From: Hondaea fermentalgiana
Taxonomy: Eukaryota; Sar; Bigyra; Thraustochytrida; Thraustochytriidae
DNA: 46,527 nucleotides
Assembly: GCA_014084085.1 (NCBI GenBank)
Contig: NPFB01000073.1
Span: 57,010-103,536, forward strand
Direction of reading: 5' to 3'
In this document: positions 35,999 to 44,341 of the stretch, one piece after another
Layout: every line of letters starts with the position of its first letter
Numbering within the stretch: position 1 is the stretch's first letter
Translations under genes and position numbers: made by a program
Notes under the pieces: generated by a model
Seen by the model: the letters and a program-made list of their open reading frames with translations, nothing else
Databases searched by the model: none
What the model was told of the DNA's origin: nothing

Positions 35999-37228
35999 TC
36001 ATTTGATACTTCCGCGCGTAGTTTCGTTGACTAGACGCGCCCAGGGCATGAGCTCGCGCTCAGAGCGCTGCTGAAAGACAGCGACAAGGCGGAGCAGCGC
36101 GCGTTTCACCTTTGCCAGTCGAGTGTTGATGACGTTGCGACTGTCATTATTAAGAGCCATGGAAGAGTTGATGACTTCGAGCCAGGACGGAGCGTGCTCT
36201 TTGAACATAAGATGAAGGCGGTCGAGAAAGTCGTCATCGAGCACAAAGGCAGCCGGATCGACAGGCTCAAGCCAGGCGTCGAGCGCAAAGATGAGTTTGT
36301 CCTGCTCCTCACGCAGCTGAGCGCGAGAGAGAGGCCCCTTGACCCCAGCAGAGTCGCGCAGGCGCTTCAAGGGGCCAAAAAGGTGCCGGGAAAGGGATGG
36401 ATCCAAATCACACTGGGACATGAGGAGAGATTGCGCCGTCGCAAAGTCTTCGCGGTCTTCGAATTTGACCTTGCCCTTGGGAAGTTTCTTCATGGTAGCG
36501 GCAAGCCAGCGCCACCAGAGCGTCGATTCGCGGGAACAAGAGTAGCGCCGTAATTTGGAGCCCGGTTTGCTGAGATTAAGCGCGGAGAGATCGCGGTCGG
36601 AAAAGAGTCCGCCGTTGATAAAGTGCGCAGCTGCGTCACACGTGGCACAGAGCGAGGCGCGGTCAATGTCGTATTCTTTGTAGTGTTGCTCGAGGTCGTA
36701 CGGAGCATAGCGCTGGACTCGGAGTTTGGGGACGGCCACGTAATTCTCAATTTCATACTTGAAGCCAATGATATTATACACTCCCGTGGGTGTGGGTGTT
36801 GCTGGACTGGCATTGAGAAAGACCTGAATCTTGCGAGCCACGTTGTGATCCTCCGTAGGACCCATTGGGTCGACGAACAGAGGGCCCTTTAGCCCGCAGA
36901 CACCGGACGCAAGAGCCAGGAGCTCGTCGTGCAATCTGTGCAGTCTATCGATGCAGGAGACGGCGATGGTGATGCAGCTTAGCTGCAAGTTGATGCTTTC
37001 GCCTCGCGAGACGCGACGCTTTGCTTCGTGTCCTCCATCTTCTTCAAGGCCGCCTGGTGCGCCACCGGGCGCCTTGCGTTTGTGGCCGCTGGTGTCAGTA
37101 ACCAGCCCGGCTGCGGCTGCCGCTGCCTCAAGCAGCGGCGCTCCGCTTTGCGTCATGGGTGGCGGTGGTGGTGGGGCCACCTGCACCATATGGCTCATGC
37201 CGTCTTCATTCTCCTTGCCCTCCATCAT
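35999..37228 (-). CDS. Hypothetical protein with proline-rich N-terminus and possible NLS
   Basis: 409 residues from ATG-ATG at 37228. Not recognised. Residues 18-24 are poly-Pro and 34-40 poly-Ala. A basic patch (GHKRKAPG, HEAKRRVSRG, about 48-75) could be a nuclear localisation signal. The folded part begins near residue 80 and looks alpha-helical: SCIDRLHRLHDELLALASG, a Cys-containing ASLCATCDAAAHF segment, SLLMSQCDLDPSLSRHLFGPLKRL and a Leu/Arg-rich end (NTRLAKVKRALLRLVAVFQQ). No TM or catalytic motif seen. The complex composition and even codon use support a real gene. Might be a nuclear regulator, but that is only a guess from the N-terminus. Confidence 0.72.
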   Translation of the reverse strand: MMEGKENEDGMSHMVQVAPPPPPPMTQSGAPLLEAAAAAAGLVTDTSGHKRKAPGGAPGGLEEDGGHEAKRRVSRGESINLQLSCITIAVSCIDRLHRLHDELLALASGVCGLKGPLFVDPMGPTEDHNVARKIQVFLNASPATPTPTGVYNIIGFKYEIENYVAVPKLRVQRYAPYDLEQHYKEYDIDRASLCATCDAAAHFINGGLFSDRDLSALNLSKPGSKLRRYSCSRESTLWWRWLAATMKKLPKGKVKFEDREDFATAQSLLMSQCDLDPSLSRHLFGPLKRLRDSAGVKGPLSRAQLREEQDKLIFALDAWLEPVDPAAFVLDDDFLDRLHLMFKEHAPSWLEVINSSMALNNDSRNVINTRLAKVKRALLRLVAVFQQRSERELMPWARLVNETTRGSIK

Positions 37229-37994
37229 CCTTTGCTGATCGTCGTCGTGGTCTCTTTGTCTCGTCGTTAAGTGGGTCGCGCGTCAACTTGACTGACGACA
37301 GCGCACCAAGTTGACCAGCTCGCTTTGCTTGCTGGCTGGGCAGCTTTCGTTGACGGGGTCTCCGCAACTCCTACGCCAGGTCGCCGCTCGCACGGCGCGC
37401 ACGCTGGCCTTGGTCTCGCGCCCAGCGCCGCGCCCGCCGCCTCTCCCGAGGCCCCCTCCTCTTTTTCGCATGCGCTCTGCCGCCCCGCCGGGCGCGTAGG
37501 TCGACGGGGAACCCCCGCCCGTCGCCCTCTTTCTTCTTTTTTTCTTTCTAGGTCGACGGGGAACCCGATCGATCTTCTCTGGCCTTGTCTGTCCTTCATC
37601 ACCATCGTCATCGTCATCTTCTTCTTCTTCTACTTCCTCAGCATCACGTTCTTGGACTTCTTCACGATCGGCTCACTCTTCTCAACCTGCGTCGTTTTCC
37701 CAACTTTACCTGTCGAGATCCTCCTCCTCCTCCTCCTCCTCCTCGTCGTCGTCGTCGTCGTCCTTGTGTTCGTGCTCGAAGCGGACTCCGCCCACCTTCC
37801 TTCGCGTAGTAGGGAAAGCGCAGCAGCGGCAGCAGCGGCAGCAACAGCGGCGACGGCGGCAGACCCGATCGAGCAGGGCGGGGACGGCGAGCGAGCTGCG
37901 CGCGGACGCGGGGCGAGGAGAGGAGAGGAGAGGGAGGGAGGGAGGAAAGGAAAGGAGAGCCCCGTGCGGAGGTCCGGACGCGCGGCCCAGCACG
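37229..37994. promoter_or_regulatory. Divergent promoter between orphan gene and UEV gene
   Basis: About 770 bp. It holds a CTC-to-GTC trinucleotide tract (about 37720-37762) and GAGGA/GGGA purine repeats (about 37914-37945) near the UEV start. A 334-codon plus frame crosses it, but the translation is repeat-derived. Confidence 0.4.
37720..37762. repeat. (CTC)n(GTC)n trinucleotide tract
   Basis: CTC units pass directly into GTC units, upstream of the UEV gene. Confidence 0.9.
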
Positions 37995-38803
37995 ATGGCG
38001 GCGCCGGTAATTGGTGCGTACAGCGCGCGGACGAGGAGACGGAGACGCGGCGAAGAAGCGAAGCGAAGAGAAGAGAAGCAGAGCAAAGCAGGGCAGAGCA
38101 GAGCAGAGCAGAGCAGAGCAGACTGACGAAGGCAGCGAGACTGAATCGGTTTGCTCGGATCGCGAACGCGTGCCCAACCTTTTCATCGTTTAAACCCCCC
38201 AAACCTGCACAGTGCCCCGAAGCTTCAAGCTGCTGGACGAGCTCGAGCAAGGCGAAAAGGGTGGCGGTGTTCCCGCCCCCCACGCTGGATTTGTCTCGTA
38301 TGGTACGTTCGCGCTTGGCATCAACGTAAAGGATGCACAAGAAGACAAAGGAGTGGCGAGGCATTCGGAAAGCAAAGAAAGAGAGAAAGACCTCGAGGCA
38401 TGAAGAAGAAGAAGAAGAAGAAGAAGAAGAAGAAGAAGGAAGGGAAAAATGATATGCTCTCGCATACTGACGGTACCGCACGGCGCCAGGCCTTGCTGAC
38501 CCGGAGGACATTACGCTCTCGAGCTGGAACGCGAGCATCATCGGTCCGCAAAACACGAGCCTTGGAGATCGCATCTTCTCCCTCAAGGTCTACTGCGATG
38601 ACTCGTACCCGGACAACCCACCAGAGATCACCTTTGTCACGAAAATTAATATGAGCTGCGTAAACCAGACGACTGGCGTCGTGTCCAAAATTCCAGGCTG
38701 GAACAGGGACTGCTCGATCGCCACCTGCCTCTGCTACCTTCGCGAGCAAATGAAGCGTGCCAGCCGGCACCACCAGCCTCCCGAGGGCGAAGAGTTCTCC
38801 TAA
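37995..38803 (+). CDS. UBE2V2: Ubiquitin E2 variant (UEV, Mms2/UBE2V), three exons
   Basis: Exons 37995-38013, 38213-38302 and 38490-38803 join in phase 1 at both GT-AG introns to give 140 residues (human UBE2V2 is 145). Exon 2 codes VPRSFKLLDELEQGEKG and ends VSYG. Exon 3 continues LADPEDITLSSWNASIIGP, then FSLKVYCDDSYPDNPP, TFVTKINM and the ending QPPEGEEFS, all matching UEV proteins in order. The E2 active-site Cys region (HPN...C) is absent, as in all UEVs. These proteins pair with Ubc13 to build Lys63-linked chains in DNA-damage tolerance and signalling. No single open frame shows the gene. Whether it is closer to UBE2V1 or UBE2V2 cannot be decided. Confidence 0.95.
38014..38212 (+). other. 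UEV intron 1
   Basis: 199 nt, GTGCGT donor and GCACAG acceptor, phase 1 (the G of Val7 lies before it). Contains the GAGCA pentamer tract (about 38094-38121). Confidence 0.88.
38094..38121. repeat. (GAGCA)n pentamer tract in intron
   Basis: Five or six GAGCA/CAGAG units within UEV intron 1. Confidence 0.9.
38303..38489 (+). other. UEV intron 2
   Basis: 187 nt, GTACGT donor and GCCAG acceptor, phase 1. Contains a (GAA)n tract at 38402-38439. Confidence 0.9.
38402..38439. repeat. (GAA)n microsatellite in UEV intron 2
   Basis: About twelve GAA units, about 50 nt before the intron 2 acceptor. Confidence 0.9.
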
Positions 38804-39112
38804 AAGTCGAAGCTTTTCCTTTGGAATCTTCGATGCATGACCCCATGCATACAATCATCTCAAATCATCTTTGTTGCTTCCTTTTATATCTTCCTCTGCC
38901 ATGTCGAAACCATCAAATCAAGGCCTTATTTACCCAATCAGCGCACCAAAGAATCAAAAGCGAGGAAGAGGGGGCGCGAGGGCACTTGGTTTTGTTCTTT
39001 TATTTGAAATTCGGCTCTAGTTGTTGTGTCGTCTCTACGAGCTATTTGTCTGCGTTGGGACCGAGGTCCAGGGCCGGGGCCATGACCAGAGAAGGAGTAG
39101 AAGCATTCGAGG
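38804..39112. other. Convergent spacer UEV / ParA-like
   Basis: 309 bp of 3' flank for two convergent genes. A CATGCAT palindrome sits near 38832-38850. No gene seen. Confidence 0.4.
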
Positions 39113-40780
39113 TTAAGGATTGCAAACGGTCATGATAAACCTTGCGAGATGTTTGTAACGCTTCCTGGCGTGCTCAGCGTACTTTTTGTAGGTTTGGGTA
39201 CGCTGCTGCCCGTTTTGCTGCCCAAACCTACCCTTTTGCTGTTGCTTTTTTTGGGCATCCATGGCAGCTTTGAGCACATCCTCGTCCCAGACAGACGCAG
39301 CAAGGCCATGATCGTGCGAAAGATGCTGCAGCTGTTGCAAGTCTTGACAATGCGGAGTCACCATATGCCCTTTGTCACATACAAAAAGCTCTACGACCGT
39401 CTTGGGAATGCTTCCACTCTGGACAAGCTCTTGCATGGCAGAGACAAAACGACCCGGCTGGATTTGCAGCGCCTTGTTGTGATGCATGGCAAAGTTGGTT
39501 ACCAGAAAGGGCAAAATCTTGGGCAGAGAGGGGTTAAAGGCATACCCGAGCATCTTCTGCTTTGCGTCTAGGTGTTTTTCCTCGTTGCCACGAATCACCT
39601 CCTTCTGCCTGAGGAGCGACGGGATCACGTGCGTGAGAAGCACATCCATGCTACTCAGAGAAAAGTAGTCGGCAAAGAGTGGAGGCAAAATGTAGTCGCA
39701 GGAAAGCAGAAACACCATGTTCATGGTGCTTACGCTGGGGCCAAAGTCGACCAGCACAAAGTCGATGTCGTGCAGCTGTGCAGTGTCGATAAGAAGCTTT
39801 CGAAAAGCTCCAAAGTACATGCAGCTCGTCTTGGGCTGAGCCGCCGTGAGACTCAACGAGCTCTCAAACTCAGAAATGAGTGGCGAACCAGAGATGTAAA
39901 AGATACGCGAGGGCTCATCCACGAATGGCATCGGCGCCGCGGCCAGTTTGACAGCAGGACGAAGGCCCGACATGTCTCCCTTGAAGGCTGGATTTAGCAG
40001 CTCGTGCAGATTTTTGATTCCATCTTCAGGCTTCTTGTTGAGAATGTCGAGAGCAATGCCGTACCTCTGTGAAGCCTCATGCAAACTGAGTGGGTCCAGT
40101 ACGCGGACGTCGCCCTCTTCATCATCACTGTCGTCGGCGCTTGTGCCATCGTCGCCCTGATCCTCTGTGCTGTCCTCGCCATCGACAGTCTCATCGTCCG
40201 TGACGTCATCTGCTGCAGAGGGCGGACGGTAAAAGTTTGTGAGGTTGCACTGCGGATCAGCATCAATCACAAGAACGCGCTGCTTTTGCGCGGCGAGCTG
40301 GGCGGCCGTGTTGATCAGGTTTGACGTCTTGCCGACACCACCCTTGAAGTTGTAAAAACCGAGGATCCGCGTCTTGTTTTGCTTTGCAAAAGGTTCTGCC
40401 TCTTCAACGCTCTTGCTCTCGTTCTCATCCAAATACAGTTCGAGATCGAGGCGGAACTTGACATACTTCTTTGCCTGGTCGCGGTCTTTCGGGTTCACCT
40501 TGCCGGCCTCGCGCGTCAGATTGACACGCCTCGTCTCCTTTCTGCGTTTGTTGTTGCTCTTCTTTTGCGGCGACGAACCGGTCGCTTTGCGCTTCTTTCT
40601 CTTGCCAAGGCCAGGGGGAGATGTCGAAGCGCTTGAGCCGCCGTCTGAACGACTCGATCCTCCCGTGCGCGCTGATGTTGATGAGGCGAGCGGCGACGGC
40701 GGTACATGTCGGGGCGCGACCGGAGAATCAGAGCCAGTTTTCTCCTCTTGCTTGACCCTGCGCGCAGTACGGGATGCCAT
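39113..40780 (-). CDS. ParA/Soj-type P-loop ATPase with basic N-terminus
   Basis: 555 residues from ATG 40780. The frame also has a GTG at 40819 and stays open upstream. Numbering from 40819: residues 1-115 are Ser/Lys/Arg-rich with GKRKKRKATG and NNKRRKETRR, good nuclear localisation signals. The deviant Walker A of the ParA/MinD class is FKGGVGKTSN (158-167), with the signature Lys at 159; VLVIDADPQCNLT (182-194) is motif A', and DFVLVDFGPSVSTMN (353-367) is the Walker B region. An acidic insertion (about 201-238) separates A' from the rest, and the C-terminus is Gln/Lys-rich. ParA proteins dimerise on ATP, bind DNA or membrane and move cargo such as plasmids. MinD, chloroplast or Nbp35-type functions are less likely, since their extra motifs are absent. 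Role in this nucleus unknown. Confidence 0.88.
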   Translation of the reverse strand: MASRTARRVKQEEKTGSDSPVAPRHVPPSPLASSTSARTGGSSRSDGGSSASTSPPGLGKRKKRKATGSSPQKKSNNKRRKETRRVNLTREAGKVNPKDRDQAKKYVKFRLDLELYLDENESKSVEEAEPFAKQNKTRILGFYNFKGGVGKTSNLINTAAQLAAQKQRVLVIDADPQCNLTNFYRPPSAADDVTDDETVDGEDSTEDQGDDGTSADDSDDEEGDVRVLDPLSLHEASQRYGIALDILNKKPEDGIKNLHELLNPAFKGDMSGLRPAVKLAAAPMPFVDEPSRIFYISGSPLISEFESSLSLTAAQPKTSCMYFGAFRKLLIDTAQLHDIDFVLVDFGPSVSTMNMVFLLSCDYILPPLFADYFSLSSMDVLLTHVIPSLLRQKEVIRGNEEKHLDAKQKMLGYAFNPSLPKILPFLVTNFAMHHNKALQIQPGRFVSAMQELVQSGSIPKTVVELFVCDKGHMVTPHCQDLQQLQHLSHDHGLAASVWDEDVLKAAMDAQKKQQQKGRFGQQNGQQRTQTYKKYAEHARKRYKHLARFIMTVCNP

Positions 40781-41129
40781 CTTGTTCTTCTTGGGAGACT
40801 TGGGCTTGACTGGGCTCACGCAGGCGCTTTCGTAGCGTGTGTTGAGATGGGTTGCGAGTCTGCTGTTAGGTCTGCTACAGCTCGCGGGCGTTCAATGCTT
40901 GTTAGATCGCTGGAATTTGAGTTCTGGTTTTGCTTCGATCGTGAGCGAGACCACGACCGAAGAACAACCCCGCCATATCGCCCCTCTTTTTAATTCGTGA
41001 CACAACCGTGCACCTATTATAAGATTTGTGCAATGTATAGGAGCCAAATACGTTTTGTGAAGAAAAAAACTCATAGTCCGTTAATAACAGCGTACACGTG
41101 AGAGCGCTCGTGAGAGCGCTCTCGAATGG
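40781..41129. promoter_or_regulatory. Upstream region of ParA-like gene
   Basis: About 350 bp between the ParA-like start and the repeat array. It includes a palindrome-rich edge of the array (GAGCGCTC, 41102-41121). No other gene is evident. Confidence 0.4.
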
Positions 41130-41560
41130 GGTTTTCATGTCACGCTCTCGAGAGCGCGCGCTCTCGAGAGCGCGCGCTCTCGAACGCGAGGTCTTCATGT
41201 CACTCTCTCTAGAGCGCGCGCTATCAAACAGGGTTTTCATGTCACGCTTCCAGGAAGCGCGGCCCGAGAAAGGTGATTTCATGTCACTCCCTTGAGAGTG
41301 CGCGCTCTCGAAGGCGATTCTCGTGACACGTCCCTGAATGTGTTCGATCACCAAGGCGAATTTCGTGTCACGCCCTTGAGAGTGCGCACCCCGAATGGGT
41401 TTCATGACACGCACCCGAGCGAGCGAGTATGCAACCCCCTAGCGAGAGGAGTTTCTATGCCACTCTTTCAAGACAGAGCGCGCGGCCCCCGGAAGTGATT
41501 TCCTATGTTTCTCTCAAGAGAAAGAGCACCTCGCCCCCAAAGGGATTTTCATGTCACGCC
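41130..41560. repeat. Array of about ten degenerate repeats, mostly 42-bp period
   Basis: Every unit carries a TTTCATGTCAC-like core followed by a palindromic CTYGAGAG-type arm and a GC-rich end. Cores begin at 41136, 41196, 41238, 41280, 41322, 41364, 41403, 41455, 41503 and 41550, so spacing is 60, 42, 42, 42, 42, 39, 52, 48 and 47. The left half is the more regular. 42 bp equals four turns of B-DNA, placing cores on one face. All left-half spacings are also multiples of three, so both strands read as short repeat ORFs. The units differ too much for a CRISPR array. Confidence 0.85.
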
Positions 41561-41874
41561 ATTGGAAAAAAATAAAAAAACTATTCTATCGTTCGATGTC
41601 GCCTGTCCTGCGAATCGGCGAGATTATAAGTGCTATTGGTTCACAGTTGATCATGGCAGGAGCCTCAGGCTATTTGTATTTGGGCATGGATTATTTTTTG
41701 ATCAACGACGACACCCGAGTCGGTGATTCCATGAGATTGAAATGGGGTAAAAAAGGCAACATTACGCGAAGTCGTCCGTACCGAGGAACCCCCCCCCTCA
41801 GGGCGCGATCAATTGAATGCAGACTCGAGTTTATTTCGCAGCGCGACCATCTCCACGACGGCAACTTCCCATGA
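41551..41874 (+). CDS. Possible small membrane protein (uncertain)
   Basis: 107 codons, starting at the ATG inside the last repeat core (MSRHWKKIKKLF). A basic start is followed by a hydrophobic stretch (IGEIISAIGSQLIMAGASGYLYLGMDYF, about 22-50), then a polar end. No family recognised. It might equally be chance. Confidence 0.2.
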   Translation: MSRHWKKIKKLFYRSMSPVLRIGEIISAIGSQLIMAGASGYLYLGMDYFLINDDTRVGDSMRLKWGKKGNITRSRPYRGTPPLRARSIECRLEFISQRDHLHDGNFP

Positions 41875-42290
41875 TGTGCTTGGTTCGGGGAACTACTGGC
41901 GGGAGGCGCTGTCATCCACCAGCCGGGGGGGCTGTCATCTACCAGCGCGTGCAGGAGCTTGGTCAAGGAATTTTTGCGCTGGGGCTCTTTTCTACTTGTC
42001 AAGCGCATGTACGCTCATTCTCCAGCTTATGAGTCGTGATGGTCTTGCGTGCACGCCACAGCAAGTTGACTCGACTTGATTGCTTGCTTGTTTCTAAGCT
42101 TTTAGAGAAGCAAGCGTGCAAAACTATGGCTTCCTTTCCTACAGATTGTGCGTGAATACACCTCGAGGGCAAGGCTGCGTGCGTCCCTGCTAAGGCAAAG
42201 TAGCCCGTCCAGGTTCGTGCACGCTCGAACACCGCGCCTGAACGCTCGCGCCACGCTTGTAAGGTCGGCCGAGCAAGAGATCGGGTTGCC
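41561..42290. promoter_or_regulatory. Region between repeat array and Zn2Cys6 gene
   Basis: About 730 bp. Apart from the uncertain ORF at 41551 it holds two near copies of CTGTCATC(C/T)ACCAGC at about 41909-41945, and it must contain the promoter of the plus-strand Zn2Cys6 gene. Confidence 0.35.
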
Positions 42291-43454
42291 ATGACGTGTG
42301 AGGCCTGTTTCCGCGCACACAAGAGTTGTTCTCTGCGCGAAAAAGAGGCGCAGGCGTGCTCGCGCTGCGTCGAGCGCGGACTTGTCTGCGTACGGCGCAC
42401 GCAATCTCGACGCGGAAGGCCTCCGGCCATAGCAGTGAGCGCAAAGGAGGTTCAGAAAGATGAGCTGTCGTCGCCAACACCAGAGCAACTCTCAGGCTCG
42501 CACGATGCACTTGAGGCCCTTTTTCCGCACACAAGCTGCTTGCTACAGTACAGATTTGCGGGTGCCTTATCAAGTATCCTCAAAGCGCAAAATCTCAAGT
42601 GCGCCCCTCCTGCTTTGGCCTCATATGTGCGCATTATGGGCGAGATGAGTGCTGCAGAAAATTCGGCACCTTTGCTGCACGCCTTTACCACCTTGGCCGT
42701 CTCACTCGGCCTTGGAGACGCAATACCATACCCTAGTGCTGCTTATGAAACGCCACGACCCTTGCCGCAAGCCTCATCCTTTGTCGCACTCGATACCGCA
42801 GCTCAGCATCTCTTGCACGAGGATCAAGATACGACAGAAGCGAGCACCGACACCGTGCCGGGCACTTGTTGCTACATGGTGCTAATCGAGATGGGCAAGA
42901 GGCATATTTATGCTGGTCCGCAATGGGCCAAGTATTTTCTTCCACTCGAGGCCATGCAGCAAATCTCGAATGCCAAGCCTGGTTATTACAAGTTTTGGCT
43001 CGATGTCGTTTCCGATCCCGATGAGCGCGCACGTCGGCTACACCGTTGCTTACGAGGTTGGCTCGATGTACCAGTCGTGTATGATGACAATGGGCGCGAA
43101 AGTTTCTGGCATTTCTGTGGCACCATTGCGGATGTAAGCGTACGGGACCGCTCGGGGCGTGTTTGGATGGTTGACATTGATGAATTTGACGTTTTCGTGT
43201 GTGGGCCACCGACGCGACTGCGCCACAGCATCAGGCTGCACAACTTTCGCGCGCAGCGAGCAGCACCCGAAAAAGTCGCAGAACCGCTCGAAAGCGGAGA
43301 GGCAATCTTGCGCACGGTTCCGGGCCAGGAAACCCAAGTTTTCGATTGGGATGCCATGGAGATCGAGCCACTCGATGCGCCAGAAATTATGGGACCCTTG
43401 CACGATTATCTCACGGACCCCAACAACCCATTCAAGCTCGACGAACTAGGATGA
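42291..43454 (+). CDS. Zn2Cys6 binuclear-cluster transcription factor-like protein
   Basis: 387 residues from ATG 42291. The N-terminus has a Zn(II)2Cys6 cluster: Cys3, Cys6, Cys13, Cys23, Cys26 and Cys33 (C-x2-C-x6-C-x9-C-x2-C-x6-C; CEACFRAHKSC ... CSRCVERGLVC), then a basic RRTQSRRGRPP linker with an AT-hook-like GRP. This is the DNA-binding module of Gal4-type factors, common in fungi and rarer in other eukaryotes. The rest (about 65-387) is not recognised; it has a helical part (LLHAFTTLAVSLGLG) and a beta-rich part (WHFCGTIADVSVRDRSGRVWMVDIDEFDVFV). No fungal middle-homology domain is seen. Probably a nuclear regulator; targets unknown. The repeat array upstream is a possible binding site, which is speculation. 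Confidence 0.82.
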   Translation: MTCEACFRAHKSCSLREKEAQACSRCVERGLVCVRRTQSRRGRPPAIAVSAKEVQKDELSSPTPEQLSGSHDALEALFPHTSCLLQYRFAGALSSILKAQNLKCAPPALASYVRIMGEMSAAENSAPLLHAFTTLAVSLGLGDAIPYPSAAYETPRPLPQASSFVALDTAAQHLLHEDQDTTEASTDTVPGTCCYMVLIEMGKRHIYAGPQWAKYFLPLEAMQQISNAKPGYYKFWLDVVSDPDERARRLHRCLRGWLDVPVVYDDNGRESFWHFCGTIADVSVRDRSGRVWMVDIDEFDVFVCGPPTRLRHSIRLHNFRAQRAAPEKVAEPLESGEAILRTVPGQETQVFDWDAMEIEPLDAPEIMGPLHDYLTDPNNPFKLDELG

Positions 43455-43567
43455 GCCGCTGCAAATGTATTGACGCTCGAAGCGCTAAATTTGCCAACTG
43501 CAAGTGTATATTTTTGGAATGGAAATTGAGTGCATGTATTTTGTTTTATGAGAAAAGAAGCGCGCGC

Positions 43568-44341
43568 TCACTTGGTGAAGAGACCGCCGTTGAGCAGAAT
43601 CGTCTGGCCAGTCATCCACCATCCTTCTGTGGCAAGAAAGCGTGCCCAAGGGGCGATATCCTCCATTTCACTAAGGCCAACCGGAGCTTGGTCCCCAAGC
43701 GCCGTCAGAGACTTGAGATGGTTTGCGGCAGCCTGCGGCGAGGTGGCGAAAAAGAAGGAGTTGTTGATGGGACCAGGGGCCAGACAGTTGGCCGAGATGC
43801 CCCGATGTCCCAGCTCCTTGGCGGCCGCGCGGGTAAAGTGCTCAAGCGCGGCCTTGGATCCGGCATAGAGACCATAATCAGCCTGAAACCCACCGACAAG
43901 AGAAGTACCAATGGTGAGGATGTTTCCGTTGTCGTTGAGGGCGATTCCAGCGTGTTTGATAAAAAGGAAGCCTGCGCGAATGTTGATGTTGAGCGTCGCA
44001 TCAAGATCATCTTCTGACATGTCGATAATCTTGTTCTTCTTGAGGACTCCCGCACAGTTGATGGCCAAGTCGATGCCTCCCATATCAGCCTTGGCGCTCT
44101 GGAAAAGGTCTTCAACAGCACCAGGGTCGGCTAAGTCCGCCTGATACAAGAATACTCGGGTGCCCGCGTCCTGGACCTGCTTCTTGGTCGCTTCAGCCTC
44201 CTCCAGGGACGATGCACTGTTGTAATGAATGCCCACGCACGCAATTCCATGTTCGGCAAGATCTTTGGCAAAGGCTGCACCCAGATTCTTGGATCCGCCT
44301 GCAATGAGAGCAGTTTTACCTTGAAGCGTGCGCGAAGTCAT
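43568..44341 (-). CDS. Short-chain dehydrogenase/reductase (classical SDR)
   Basis: 257 residues from ATG 44341, the standard classical SDR length. The Rossmann glycine motif is GGSKNLG (15-21), slightly altered from TGxxxGxG. Asp71 (ADLAD) is the adenine-contact position, NCAG (95-98) the structural motif, and Tyr159-x3-Lys163 (YAGSK) the catalytic pair. Thr146-Ser147 supply the hydroxyl. The PGPINNSFFF segment and the ending GQTILLNGG complete the fold. The residue after beta-2 is in HYNSASS, favouring NADP(H). Related enzymes include 3-oxoacyl-ACP reductase and sugar dehydrogenases; the substrate cannot be read. No targeting peptide, so cytosolic. 3' end converges with the Zn2Cys6 gene, 113 bp apart. 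Confidence 0.94.
   Translation of the reverse strand: MTSRTLQGKTALIAGGSKNLGAAFAKDLAEHGIACVGIHYNSASSLEEAEATKKQVQDAGTRVFLYQADLADPGAVEDLFQSAKADMGGIDLAINCAGVLKKNKIIDMSEDDLDATLNINIRAGFLFIKHAGIALNDNGNILTIGTSLVGGFQADYGLYAGSKAALEHFTRAAAKELGHRGISANCLAPGPINNSFFFATSPQAAANHLKSLTALGDQAPVGLSEMEDIAPWARFLATEGWWMTGQTILLNGGLFTK

Noticed and set aside
37325..38329. 334-codon plus frame
   Set aside because: Repeat-derived translation; it crosses UEV exon 1, intron 1 and exon 2 in another frame.
40902..41414. 170-codon minus frame with a 14-residue repeat (DMKTPFESARSR type)
   Set aside because: The periodicity is explained by the 42-bp DNA repeat; the frame fails in the right half, where spacings are 52 and 47, and its start has no coding character.
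41130..41560. CRISPR-like array
   Set aside because: Units diverge along their whole length, there are no unique spacers between identical repeats, and the setting is a eukaryotic nuclear locus.
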